A DNA stretch of 64,000 nucleotides from Botryosphaeria dothidea (lineage: Eukaryota; Ascomycota; Dothideomycetes; Botryosphaeriales; Botryosphaeriaceae), in NCBI GenBank assembly GCA_011503125.2, contig WWBZ02000001.1, positions 4,898,001 to 4,962,000 on the forward strand. Direction: 5' to 3'. Shown in pieces: positions 1 through 9,192 of the stretch (position 1 is the stretch's first letter; each line of letters starts with the position of its first letter). The notes under the pieces were generated by a model. It was not told the origin of the DNA. It saw nothing but the letters and a program-made list of their open reading frames with translations, and searched no databases. The position numbers and the translations under genes are program-made.

Positions 1-430
1 GTGGTCCTCCTGGTTGTCTTCCTAGATTAGTTCCCTTGCCAGGCTGAATTGCTTGAGCAGCCCCAGGCGTAAGAACCAGTCTGTTGCTGCTTTGACCCCC
101 TTCTTCGTTAAGAGGAGGGAGTAGTAGTCCGTAGTCCCTGCCCTTTAGAGTATCTGTGCCCTGCCCTGTTGGAAGTGGGGGCAGAAGAGGAGGATGTGCT
201 TTGGGGTTTGTCTATGCCAGCCGCATGGGCAGGTAGGGCTAGGGTGCCCTGGCACCTTACGCCTGGAGAGGAAGTCCTCTAGTCCAATATGCTCTGTACG
301 CAGTAGGGTAGCGAGTGTGCTCTGTGGCTTGGGCAGTTCACTGTGGATTTGTCTGACTTTCGGGTTCCACTGTGTGGTTTGGGCTACTGGCTTGCCTTGC
401 CTTCCCTGGCTAGTGAACTTTATCCATCTC
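1..430 (-). mobile_element. LINE (Tad/I-like) retrotransposon fragment, 3' part of ORF2
   Basis: Read on the minus strand, the frame contains RTEHIGLEDFLSRRKVPGHP followed by CPCG...H..LLFCP. This is the cysteine/histidine segment that follows the RNase H region in fungal non-LTR reverse transcriptases, then a typical tail (TDWFLRLGLLKQFSLARELI). The frame is broken by TAA at 145-147 and TAG at 22-24. Both could derive from glutamine codons (CAA, CAG) by C-to-T change, as RIP produces. The element is 5'-truncated near 430 and runs off the left edge. It is a dead copy. Confidence 0.75.
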
Positions 431-548
431 TCTTTTAAAGTTCTATATTAAAATCTCGAAAAGAAAGAGAAGAGAAAACAAATAAAATGACCCGCATGAC
501 ACGAAAGTCACGCATATTCCTTGCCAGGAGGAAAGCTCAAGGGCTCTC

Positions 549-1235
549 TCAGTTCTTGTTGTTTAATCGCCTTTTTGACCTCGCCATGCTCTTCCTCTGA
601 CCCTTCGTCAGAGCAGTTCCCGTGCGGAAGGCGGTCACGTCCGACGCAACGTCAGAGAAGTCTCCGTCCGCCGCAGACTCTGAATCTATGTTGGACGCTA
701 CATCCGCTCCTGGGCCCGTGAGGGCATCAGGGTTCTCTGTGCCCACGTTGGACTGTACGTCCTCCGTGGGTACGTCGTCGCCCTCATTTACACCGGCATC
801 GCTGGTTGGAGCTCCGCCAGTGTCTGCGGCAATGCGTTGCTCAGCATGGGTGCTTTACTCGGCATTGCCGCTTTCATTTTCGAGAGACCAGCTGGTATTG
901 CGCAGCCATTGTCTTTTCTCCATCGCGTGAGCGCTCATTTGGAGTTGAGCCTCTGCACGATTACGAGCAGCCCGCTCGCTGTCCAACGCGGTCCTCAGCA
1001 GCTCAATACTGTCTGCCAATTGCGCATTCCTCTTGTTGCTCCTTTTCTCGCGCTCAGAGCGTTGAAACTCAGTCCTGAGGTTGGACTTCTCAGACCTTAG
1101 GCTGACATTCTCAGACAATGCTGCCCACCGTTTACGCTGTTTTCGACTCCGTCTTGTTTGCATCTGTATCAATGACCTTGCCGCTGAATCACGAGCAGTA
1201 TTTCTTGAAATAACGTTGCAGATATCTGAGGACAT
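549..1235 (-). pseudogene. Coiled-coil protein gene broken by one TAA codon
   Basis: From an ATG at 1235 a 126-codon frame runs to a TAA at 855-857. The same frame then stays open for about 100 more codons to 549. The total is about 229 codons with a single internal stop. The first part is rich in Arg, Glu and Gln with heptad-like spacing (for example RTALDSERAARNRAEAQL), so a coiled coil is likely. The second part is acidic and Ser/Ala/Asp-rich, and the tail is very basic (KGQRKSMARSKRRLNNKN). The stop fits a CAA-to-TAA change. I do not recognise a family. A similar coiled-coil relic lies on the plus strand near 8.7-9.2 kb, so both may belong to a transposon-associated or multigene family. 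Confidence 0.5.
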
Positions 1236-2243
1236 GTTCAGTCCTGCTCACTTTTCACCTTACCGCTTGTAGCTCTTCGCGGGTTGTTTGGAAGCTTGCA
1301 ACGACCAGACCGGTCGTTGCCGCCGAGTACCATGGCAGACATACAGGTCAAATAAGCAAAACAGAAGAAATCCACTTTCTCTTGACCCTGTTAGCCCGCG
1401 CCTCCGGACGTATGTTGGCCTTCTCGCTACCTACCCGTCCACCTACGCTCACTTGCTTATCTTCTGATCTACCCGACTACTCATGTATCATCGTATACTT
1501 CTGCCTCTTTGAGCCTTCTGGACGCTCCAGAAGGAAGTAAAGATGGGATAACAGGCAGCCGAGGAACTCACATCGTGAGCTTTGCAGTGCAATCGTATCA
1601 TGGAGGGGCTGTCCTTCGCCTTCTGTGCGGACACAAGAAGATTTCGACTGATAAGGATTAAGTCAGGACATCTCTGCAAATATAGGCTGCACGTGTCGGG
1701 AACTGTGCAATAGGTCGAACTGCATCTTCTGCCCTTCTCAAAAGGCTACTTTCCACACATGTCGATCACCCACTATTCTGCGGTCCACGAGTGTTCGTAA
1801 AGATCATTTAGCTAATGATATCGTCCATTGAATACTATGTACATCCAGCCATGTGACTCCCTCCCTGTGAACTTCTTCTGCGATCTCCCAACTGTACTCC
1901 ACATGCGAGCGGAATGAAGCTGTTATGTTAGCTAAGGCCATGCTGGTAAATGGGGATTGTGATGACTTACTGTTGCACATGATTCCAAGTGTGAAAAAAC
2001 ACCGACCAAGCTTGCCCTTGCTCGTCAAGCGATTTGATTGAGTGTACGAGAACACGAATGTATTTTTGTGTTCCTGTAAGTGTAGGGTTGTGTTTGAGTG
2101 TCCGATGAAGCTTTGGTATTCTTAGGAATTTTCTTTTTGAATAAGCTCGAAGAGATTTCGAGCAAGTTCGAGTTCAAGGTCCCAGCCGAAAGTCTGTCCA
2201 TGTTGACAAAGAAATGATCGCGAAGGCTGTAAGACGCAGTCAA
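1236..2243. other. Intergenic, no supported gene
   Basis: Only short overlapping frames without family resemblance are visible. No repeat or regulatory structure was identified. Confidence 0.5.
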
Positions 2244-2598
2244 TCACACACGGTTGTAAGCCATGGCTTGTTGAGAAGTGACTGCCCACATGACCCGAAA
2301 AGATCCTGAAGTCATTGTGCTTGCCCACTGAGCTGATTTTCGACGGATGGCTTCGGACACTTTGCAGGTAGCAGCTCCCCTGTAAATGGTGTTGATGACT
2401 TGAGAAGTGTTGGAAAATTGGTTGAATTGATAATGAGTTGTGTTGATGGCATGTCCCATGAGAGGGGGTATGAGAGGGTGCCTGCTATATAGACTATTTG
2501 ACGCTAAACCCAATGTGGAGCATTCTGAGACGATATTTCCAACAAGAAGCGCCGGGGGGACTGTTCTGATGGTTGGAGCCGACAACCTCATTCGCCAT
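2244..2598 (-). pseudogene. Small hypothetical ORF split by a solo LTR
   Basis: An ATG in good context (ACGATGGCG) lies at 2598. The frame is interrupted by the LTR at 2408-2544. If the LTR and one 5-bp target copy are left out, the frame continues without a stop to a TGA at 2244-2246, giving 70 residues. That an open frame is recovered on both sides of the insertion supports it having been coding, although 70 codons can arise by chance. The product has no recognised motif; it is polar with a tryptophan-rich second half. Confidence 0.4.
2408..2544 (+). mobile_element. Solo LTR, copia-type, copy 1 (137 bp)
   Basis: The element starts TGTTGGAAAA and ends TTTCCAACA, the TG...CA ends with extended inverted termini typical of Ty1/copia LTRs. 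It is flanked by a perfect 5-bp duplication, AGAAG, at 2403-2407 and 2545-2549. A second copy in the opposite orientation lies at 6819-6954. A CTATATAG stretch inside could be the LTR TATA box. No internal retrotransposon sequence accompanies it, so it arose by LTR-LTR recombination. It interrupts a small minus-strand frame. Confidence 0.85.
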
Positions 2599-3580
2599 CG
2601 TTGAGTTTGGGGTTCGCCTAACTGAGGATGGAGTTGGAGAGGATAGTGATGTTACCACGTTGAAGCATTGCGTCGAAGGAGACAGGCTTGTCCTTGGTTG
2701 GAGCCATTGCTAGAGCTGGACGCGGAACGTAGGGCAAGATGTAGAGGCGGTAGTGATATGGAGAGCAGACGCAAGGCAGCTGCGGGCTGACGGCGAGGAT
2801 CGGGCGGTTGGAGGGCGAGCGAGCGGACGCTATCCATGCTATCAAACTTTAGACCTGGTCGGAAGCAAACGGCTACGAGACCTATTAGGCCTTGGCATAA
2901 CGAATGCGGCATGTGGATTGCTTGGTTTCCAAGCGGCTGGAAGATAGTACGCGACTCGACCATGTGGTGATTGAGGTAATTGAACAGTCGTTCGGCCATT
3001 GGTATTGGTAAGAATGGGGTCGCGAGAGGAGTGTACTTGTGGTGAAACTGGCCATGAAATGCGATTCACGAGACCGTTGTAATGAATGAATGGCAGGACC
3101 CCAGGAAATGGAAGTGCTGGTGGCACTTTTACGAGTGTCAGTTTTATTTTCAACATGAGAATGGAACAAACGTACAAGGCTTTCGATGTGCTAGGAGATG
3201 CTGAGAATTGTTGGATAAGATCCAATGTGATGTGGAGGCTTGCAGGCTCAAGAGTGGTGGGCAGATGCTGCGAAATTGGAAAGGTCGTCCAGTTGGGAGA
3301 TCGTGAAGCGTTACGCGCGTACAGTTCCTTGCTCTTGAAGTACCTTGTCCAAACCAAAACCCCGAAAGAAAAACAAGAGAACCATTGTAACTGAAAGGAA
3401 TACATAGAAAACAAACAAATTCCTCGAACGCAAAAAAGAAAAACATGACTAAGAGAGCAGAGACCAAGATTTGAAGAAAAAGGTCGGATGGCACTTGAAG
3501 TACTGTCGACCGGTCGGGTGATGGACGTGGATGAACTGGTTGGTGTTCCGAATTGATGTTGGATTCATCCAAGGCGAATG
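2599..3580. other. Intergenic, no supported gene
   Basis: A minus-strand frame of about 190 codons (3414-2842) is open but its composition is unlike protein and it has no recognisable motif. I do not annotate it as a gene. Confidence 0.5.
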
Positions 3581-4440
3581 CTAGTCAAAATTTGACCGGC
3601 TCATCGCAAAGGAGTAAAGGACGACGACTAGTCAAAGACAACAAAGGTTGAATTCGACCGGTACGTCGGAGAGAAAAGTTGAAAAATGTGTCAACTAGTC
3701 AAAGACAGCGAAGATTGAATTCGACCGGCCTGTCGTGAAGGTTGAGGTGGTAACTAGTCAAAAACAACAATGAACGTTGAATTCGACCGGCTATCGGAGA
3801 ATGACTGAAGAATGAGGAGCAACAGATAGTCAGGACGCTGAAATATATTGAAGATGGGCGGCGACGGCTAGTCAATGCATTATTGACTGGTCATCGTAGA
3901 TTTGAGTCGATTGTCGTTCGTTCGGAAAGATGGCCGGTCAAAAACCGAAGAGTTCGACCGGCACGCCAGAGGGACGTTGATTGTTGCTTGAGAGAAGTGA
4001 TAGCCAGTTAAAGAATTGACCGGAAGTCAGAGAGAGTGGATACGACGACTAGTTAAAGAATTGATCGGAAGTCAGAGAATGTGTGCGCGACAACTAGTCA
4101 AAGAATTAACCGGATGCCGAAGTAGTGAGAAGTAAGTGGCAGCTAGTCAAAGAATTGACCGGGTGTCGAAGTGGTGGGAATCGAATGGCAGCTAGTCAAA
4201 GCATTAATCGGATGCCGAAGAAGTGAGAAGTAAGGGTGATAGCTAGTCAAAGAATTGACCGGATATCAGAGGTCCTCATTGATAAGTGGGAGGCAACTAG
4301 TCAAAGAATTGACCGGATGCCAGAAGTGTGTGAGAGAGTAGCAGCTAGTCGAAGAATCGACCGAATGCCAGAAGGTTCTTCTCATTGACGAGAGGTGGAA
4401 GGCAACTAGTCGAAGAATCGACCGGATGCCAGAAGATCTT
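3581..4440 (+). repeat. Degenerate tandem array of dyad-bearing units (about 16 units of 42-72 bp)
   Basis: Units begin with CTAGTCAAAG followed by AATTGACCGG or a variant, at 3581, 3628, 3695, 3754, 3826, 3868, about 3935, 4005, 4049, 4094, 4143, 4192, 4243, 4297, 4345 and 4406. The spacers between cores differ in length and sequence. Each well-preserved core is an inverted repeat: GTCAA-AGAA-TTGAC, or GTCAAA-A-TTTGAC at 3584-3596. In the last two units both arms changed together to GTCGA-AGAA-TCGAC, keeping the dyad. No long frame runs through the array. It could be an array of protein-binding sites, a transcribed hairpin array, or a decayed minisatellite. Confidence 0.8.
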
Positions 4441-5820
4441 CATTGAAGAGGTGAGAGCGTGAATGGAAGCTGGCTGCGCAAAAGAGCAGCGAAGCTGACC
4501 TAGGAGCGAGGTGAAGTTGTTGCCATGATTGCTGTTGGATCGCGGGTCGAAGATCTGGTGCAGATGGCGCAGGATTGAAAATTTGAGGCGCGCAACAACA
4601 AGTCTTGTGTAGTTGTGCTGGTGATGCCACCTAATAAGACATGTCAGAGATTTGTCAAGTGTAATATTCGCGACACTGTTGGCTTACCTATTGGTGAGTG
4701 ACGCCAGTGAAGTGAGACCAATGCAGGACTTTTGTCTTGTGGGCGCAAAGAAATGGATGCGGAGTGAAGATCGCGGTCGCTGTACGGCTGCAGAGTCAGC
4801 GAGAAGAAGCGAGGCGTTGCGCCACTGCAGACTTGATTTTCACTGAAGTGTGCGACGACGCGTGGTCAAAATGCCATTGCGTGTGAGCGATGATTGCTGT
4901 CACACAGGCATGGATATCATTGATGTTGCTCTTGGATAGTTCATTTTCTGCAGGCGTGTCAGTGTTTGAAGAGCGGAAGCTGCGTTGTGGTGTGCTTACC
5001 AGACTCGAGTCGCTCGTGCGCGATGAGATATTTGGGTGAGCGCGTCGCCGCACAATCGGAGTGCGTTTGACGAGAAAAGAGAGTAGAAGATTTTAGAGTA
5101 TGATCGCAATGCTGCACAGCGGCTTGCAAGCGCTGAAGGCAGGTTGTGTGTAAAGAGCTTGGGAGGAGGTGGTGTAGGAGGAGGACAAGGTGGAGGACCA
5201 TCTTTGGTGGGGCGACGCGTTTAAGCGATAGCGCACGGACATTTTTTAAGCTATGACGTAACTCACGCGCCGTAGCGATGCCCGCAGCGCTGCTCGCAGC
5301 GTCGCGCGAGTGTCGGCCTGCGACATTTGAGCAGCGCAACGCCGCAATGCAGAGCAGCGCTGGCCGCAAGTCGCCAAGACCAATTTAGGAGTGACCGACA
5401 ATAGATTGCGACTAAACAATTCGTGAGCGATGGTCGTTGGAGGGCCCGTCAAGCATGCGCGGTTGTCTCTGCGAGCCCGAGCTTCATGCCGCTGAGGCCG
5501 CGACGTACGACGTGCGACTGTGACGTGCGGCTCTGGCGGCCAGCGCCGTTAAGTCTGCACCCGCGTACCTGGTTCTGAGATCGCGCTAGTTCCCGCCGCA
5601 CCTGACAATATATCATTTGCCCGCCAGCTCATTCGCTATCAGCTCAGCACAATCAATCCCCAGTACGTTTCTCCCCGAGATATTTGTCCCCACCCCTGTC
5701 ACTATTTGTACCCAGCGCTTACGTTTCTGCAAGTACATCATCATACCCGAGGAAAATGAGAAGCGCAAGCGGGAAGGCGCACCTTCCCAGCAACTCGGAT
5801 TGGAGTTGTCCGGTGGAAGC
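4441..5820. other. Intergenic, no supported gene
   Basis: This stretch directly follows the dyad array. A GC-richer block with many CGC and GCAGC steps lies at about 5240-5600. Only short shadow-like frames are present. A short hairpin (ATCTTCattGAAGA) sits at about 4435-4448. Confidence 0.4.
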
Positions 5821-6182
5821 ATGACCGAGCGCCAGCGCCAGCAATCCGTCGACACCATGGCTCAAGCCAAGAAAAATTTTGCTGAGCATAATCAACGGTT
5901 CGATGAGGTGCTGAATAGGCCTTTGTCCATTTGGGAGAGGGGGAGATCCATATTCCAGAGGAGGTCGAGTTGGCCCAGCCGAGCGAGACAAGAGACCAAG
6001 CTGCGCACAAGCTTGCAGAACTCCCAGACGAGTGCAGGCAAAAGCACCGCGTAACGTGGGCTAGCTTCTCGACAGCCCTCAGGAATTTATATGCGCACAA
6101 GTGGAGGGGATACCTTGAGAGCCCAATCGAAGAGAGGCGATCTGGCATCACAAGCGGACTCATGTACGCATACTCGCATTAG
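5821..6182 (+). pseudogene. Hypothetical polar protein, frame changes once
   Basis: An ATG at 5821 opens a Gln/Glu-rich frame (MTERQRQQSVDTMAQAKKNF...) that is protein-like to about 5920. From about 5922 a different plus-strand frame is protein-like (EVELAQPSETRDQAAHKLAE...) and stops at 6182. No convincing GT...AG pair joins them, so a single-base indel near 5917-5925 or a poorly marked intron is likely. No family is recognised. Confidence 0.35.
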
Positions 6183-6319
6183 GAACTTATGGAGGCTTTC
6201 ATGTGATTGAGTTTTGACTACAAAGCCATGTTGCCGAACCGACTGTATCATTTCTACTCCAGAACACGCCCTTGATTATTTCGCGGCGTGAAGCCCTAAT
6301 AATCATATGGAGTGGAAGC

Positions 6320-8008
6320 TTACTCGAGGTCCTCCCATACATCCATGAGCCCGTTGATGAGATCCGTAGCCTCATCCATTTCCTGCATTCTCTGCTGAGC
6401 CCAAGGTTCAAGTCTCTCCCTGATGTTCTGCTCCAGATCCACAATCTCGCGGTTGGCGTCGTCCAACCCGGCTTGGGTAGTCTCAAGCTTGTCAGCAAGC
6501 CGAGCTTCTTCTTCCCTCTGCTTCAGGTAGAGCTTCAAATTCTGCCGCACTGGCGTATGCTTCAGCGTCCAAGCCGCAGCCCGTTCCCACTGGTGATGGG
6601 AGACGCCATACGCACTCGAGTTATTCTGGCCTGCCCAAGTATGGCCGAAGCCACCGCCGTGGCTGGTATATCCGTCGCCAATGGTTGTGAAGATAACTTC
6701 AGCCCATATGCAGCTCTCGATTTCAGTACACCAATGGATGACGAAGTCGTGAACTCTGTAAGCCTTGCTCTTGAAAAGGGACTGGCATGTTTCTTCCACA
6801 AGATTCATGATGTAGTTGTGTTGGAAATATCGTCTTAGAATGCTCCGAATTAGGTTTAGCGTCAAATAGTCTATATAGCAGGCACCCTCTCATACCCCTC
6901 TCATGAGACATGCCAACAATCCAGACAATAATCAAATCAACTCAATTTCCAACAAGTTGCAACCACGATGCTTGACATCGCCGTATCCAAAATACCTGAG
7001 AGGAGCATGGAGTGGAAGGTCGCGGTCCTCCTTAGATATTTCTCCGATGCGCTTCGACAGTGCATTGCAAAATATCCGCACCTCCTCCAGCTGCTGCGAA
7101 CCTGGGATATATTTCCTATATCCGTCAGTTGACTTGGCCATGTCGTACTGCTGACCCATGACAGAGTCTATCTCATCTGCGAGGGTGGAATGTGCGAGCA
7201 TTTCATACCTTTCAATGGTATCGACAACCTTGGACAGCTCATTCGCGGTGGGCGAATTACCTTCATCGTCAACAAGAAGCAGGTGGTATATTGCAGGCGC
7301 ATTTTGACCTGTCTTCAAGCGCAGCCGCTCCTCAGAGGTTTTCAGAATCTTTGCGACGTTCTGGTCGTGGATCTTTGCCTTTGCGAGATTGCCACCCATA
7401 ATCTCAGTGAGGATCGGGGTAGGCGTTGCAGCAAGCACTGGAACAGTCCACCTCATCCATTCGATTTTGTCGAATCTCCTCATAGCCGGAACGTTGTCAT
7501 GATCCAGATCCCATTGAAATTCCGCCAAGAAGTGGAATCCTTTCTTTAGCTTGTCTCTGAAAGACTTCGCTCTCTCGCCGATAGGCAAGCTCTCATCAGG
7601 CTGTGACGCGTCAGGATCAAACAATGGAAGAAGCTGTGTCTCAGGAACAGCTTCAACCATGTCTTCCAGTTGCTCATCACGAGCCTCTTCCTCATCCAGC
7701 TCTGAAGACGCAATCTCGGGGCTGCTTTGAGGAATCATGGGGTCCTCAGCCGGTTGATCCTGTGGCGGTTGGTTGAGTGACATGATGTCGCTCTCGTTGT
7801 CTGAAGCATGAGTTATCGTGTCTGACAGGCGGAAGTGAGGCTGCTCCGTCATGAGAGGCGGTCCACGTCGCGGGGAGGGTCCTGCGACGGCCACTGTGCC
7901 ACTCGATGCGTGCTCGTCTTCCTCGATCATCAAGGTGCGGTGATCGTTTGTGTATGTCCTTGGCTCTCTGTCGCCGGGCCGGCGGGGGTGCTCGTCTCCG
8001 AAGCTCAT
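6320..8008 (-). pseudogene. Hypothetical acidic and coiled-coil protein gene disrupted by a solo LTR
   Basis: An ATG at 8008 opens a long frame: an acidic, disordered N-terminal third (runs of Asp/Glu/Pro/Ser), a more conserved-looking centre (WTVPVLAATPTPILTEIMGG, ERAKSFRDKLKKGFHFLAEF), and after the LTR at 6819-6954 a C-terminal part with Gly-rich and coiled-coil stretches ending at 6320. Subtracting the LTR and one AGTTG copy joins the two halves in the same frame without a stop, giving 515 residues, so the gene was an intronless ORF before the insertion. With the LTR present the frame stops a few codons into it. Splicing that removes the LTR cannot be excluded: a TATATAG acceptor lies inside it. 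No family is recognised. Confidence 0.6.
6819..6954 (-). mobile_element. Solo LTR, copia-type, copy 2 (136 bp)
   Basis: On the plus strand it reads TGTTGGAAAT at the left end and ATTTCCAACA at the right end, flanked by a perfect 5-bp duplication AGTTG at 6814-6818 and 6955-6959. It is closely similar to copy 1 at 2408-2544 but inverted, and the two differ at scattered positions and by one base in length. It lies inside the frame of the 6320-8008 gene. Confidence 0.85.
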
Positions 8009-8173
8009 CGTGTGCGAAATCGGTGGTGAGAGTGTTGTGTGAAAGGAATGGTGACAGCGTTCGCTGTGCGCCAAAGTGTCGGCCAGCGTGCACGGACCGC
8101 CGTCGGAGCAAGGTGAGTAGGCAAATGAAGCAAAGCAAATTACCAGTCCGCCGAGCACGAGGTCACACTGATT

Positions 8174-8350
8174 CTAAAGAAGCATCCGATGAAAAATGGT
8201 ACCCTCGAGCGCGCGGATGATGCGTCCAAGCGTCATGTAGATCGGCGCGGCGAGGAAAGGCGCGGCGGCGAGAACATACAGCCTCCAGATCTCCGCGGAC
8301 GCATCCTTAAGGGCGATGCGCTTCGAGGTGTCCGGCAAGTTCTCGGATAA
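8174..8350 (-). pseudogene. C-terminal fragment of an RTA1-like lipid-translocating exporter
   Basis: The minus-strand frame reads SAEIWRLYVLAAAPFLAAPI followed by YMTLGRIIRALEG and a stop at 8174-8176. The APFLAAPIYMTLGRIIR segment is the hallmark transmembrane helix of RTA1-like (PF04479) seven-helix membrane proteins. Upstream of about 8350 the frame enters unrelated sequence containing stops. Only about 55 codons remain, and they come from an internal helix rather than the true C-terminus. The gene was truncated, probably by the foreign sequence at 8350-8700. Confidence 0.6.
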
Positions 8351-8428
8351 CTAAGCAGTCTATAAGGTCTTCAATAACCTTTAAAAACAGCTTTATTGGG
8401 GGTGGAAGCATTCGTCCGGACGGCTTTG

Positions 8429-8690
8429 TCAGTAGAAATGCCATTCACTTACGTCCCGATGAATACTCCCACTCCCTATAGCATCCCTAATTTGATCTTT
8501 TACTAACTTGTTAGTTGTAAAGGATTCCGGATTAGCTCTAGTATGGAGGTAGTCTATAAAGTCTTGGAAGGCGTCTGGGTGGGCGTATTCTAGGGAGATA
8601 CAGTTCTCTATCCTTCTTGCGTAAAATACGGAGATTACTCGCAGTGCAAGACTAGCGAGGCGAAGCCACTGCTAGGTTTTAAGCTCAATT
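8429..8690 (-). pseudogene. Coding relic of unknown type, possibly transposon-derived
   Basis: The minus-strand frame is protein-like for about 80 codons (VFYARRIENCISLEYAHPDA, then FQDFIDYLHTRANPESFTTN), ending in TGA at 8429-8431. Upstream the same frame meets a TAG in the context KT-TAG-QWLRL, again consistent with CAG to TAG. A similar short relic (YELHEAIKEAMTYKERGLVE) lies on the minus strand at about 10.87-10.97 kb. These may be remnants of a repeated element. Its position directly beside the truncated RTA1 fragment suggests that its insertion caused the truncation. Confidence 0.35.
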
Positions 8691-8721
8691 AGACGAGAGC
8701 TGTCGGACGCAGCAATAGCAA

Positions 8722-9160
8722 GAACTAACAGAGGCTCGCACTCCAGGCTTCTCGCGAGAATAGCAGGGCTGCTCTTCAGAACGTCGCGGAGTATAGAGAT
8801 ACATACCGTAAGGAGAGAGATACAGCGCCCAGGTAATCATAGGCAGCTCTCAACTCAGCAGAGGAAGCAGAGAGCCGCAAACATCTCATCAAGCGTCTTT
8901 AAGGAGAGATCCCGGGATAAAATTAGGAAAACCGACAACCCAACCATTATTAGACTAGTAACAGGCACTGGATTGGAGTCCACCGATATTCGTGACAAGC
9001 AGAGACTTTCCCAGGCTCGTGATGAAATTAAGGAGTTGAAAGCACGTCTGGAAGATAGTCGTGCTGAGAATCGGACTGCTGTAATTGACCTCGATACTGT
9101 CCGGACAGAGCGCGACCAGCTTGAAGGGGACATCAGTCTATCAGTCACGTGGAGTTTCAA
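8722..9160 (+). pseudogene. Coiled-coil protein relic with several stops
   Basis: The plus-strand reading has strongly heptad-like stretches: RLALQASRENSRAALQNVAE near 8730, then RLSQARDEIKELKARLEDSR near 9003 and DTVRTERDQLEGD near 9090. TAA/TAG codons and frame changes lie between them. The style resembles the coiled-coil pseudogene at 549-1235. No start, finger or catalytic motif is preserved, so the function is unknown. Confidence 0.4.
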
Positions 9161-9192
9161 GCGTTTCCAGTTTAATCGTCTTGTTCAAAATC

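Noticed and set aside
2842..3414. Minus-strand frame of 190 codons
   Set aside because: No protein-like conservation pattern, no motif and a poor start context; likely chance.
3581..4440. CRISPR-like repeat array
   Set aside because: The host is a eukaryote, units are degenerate and 42-72 bp apart, and spacers do not have uniform length. The dyad-unit interpretation fits better.
2408..6954. MITE (DNA transposon) identity for the inverted 136-bp repeats
   Set aside because: TG...CA ends, 5-bp target duplications and the TGTTGGAA terminus match copia LTRs better than any DNA transposon family.
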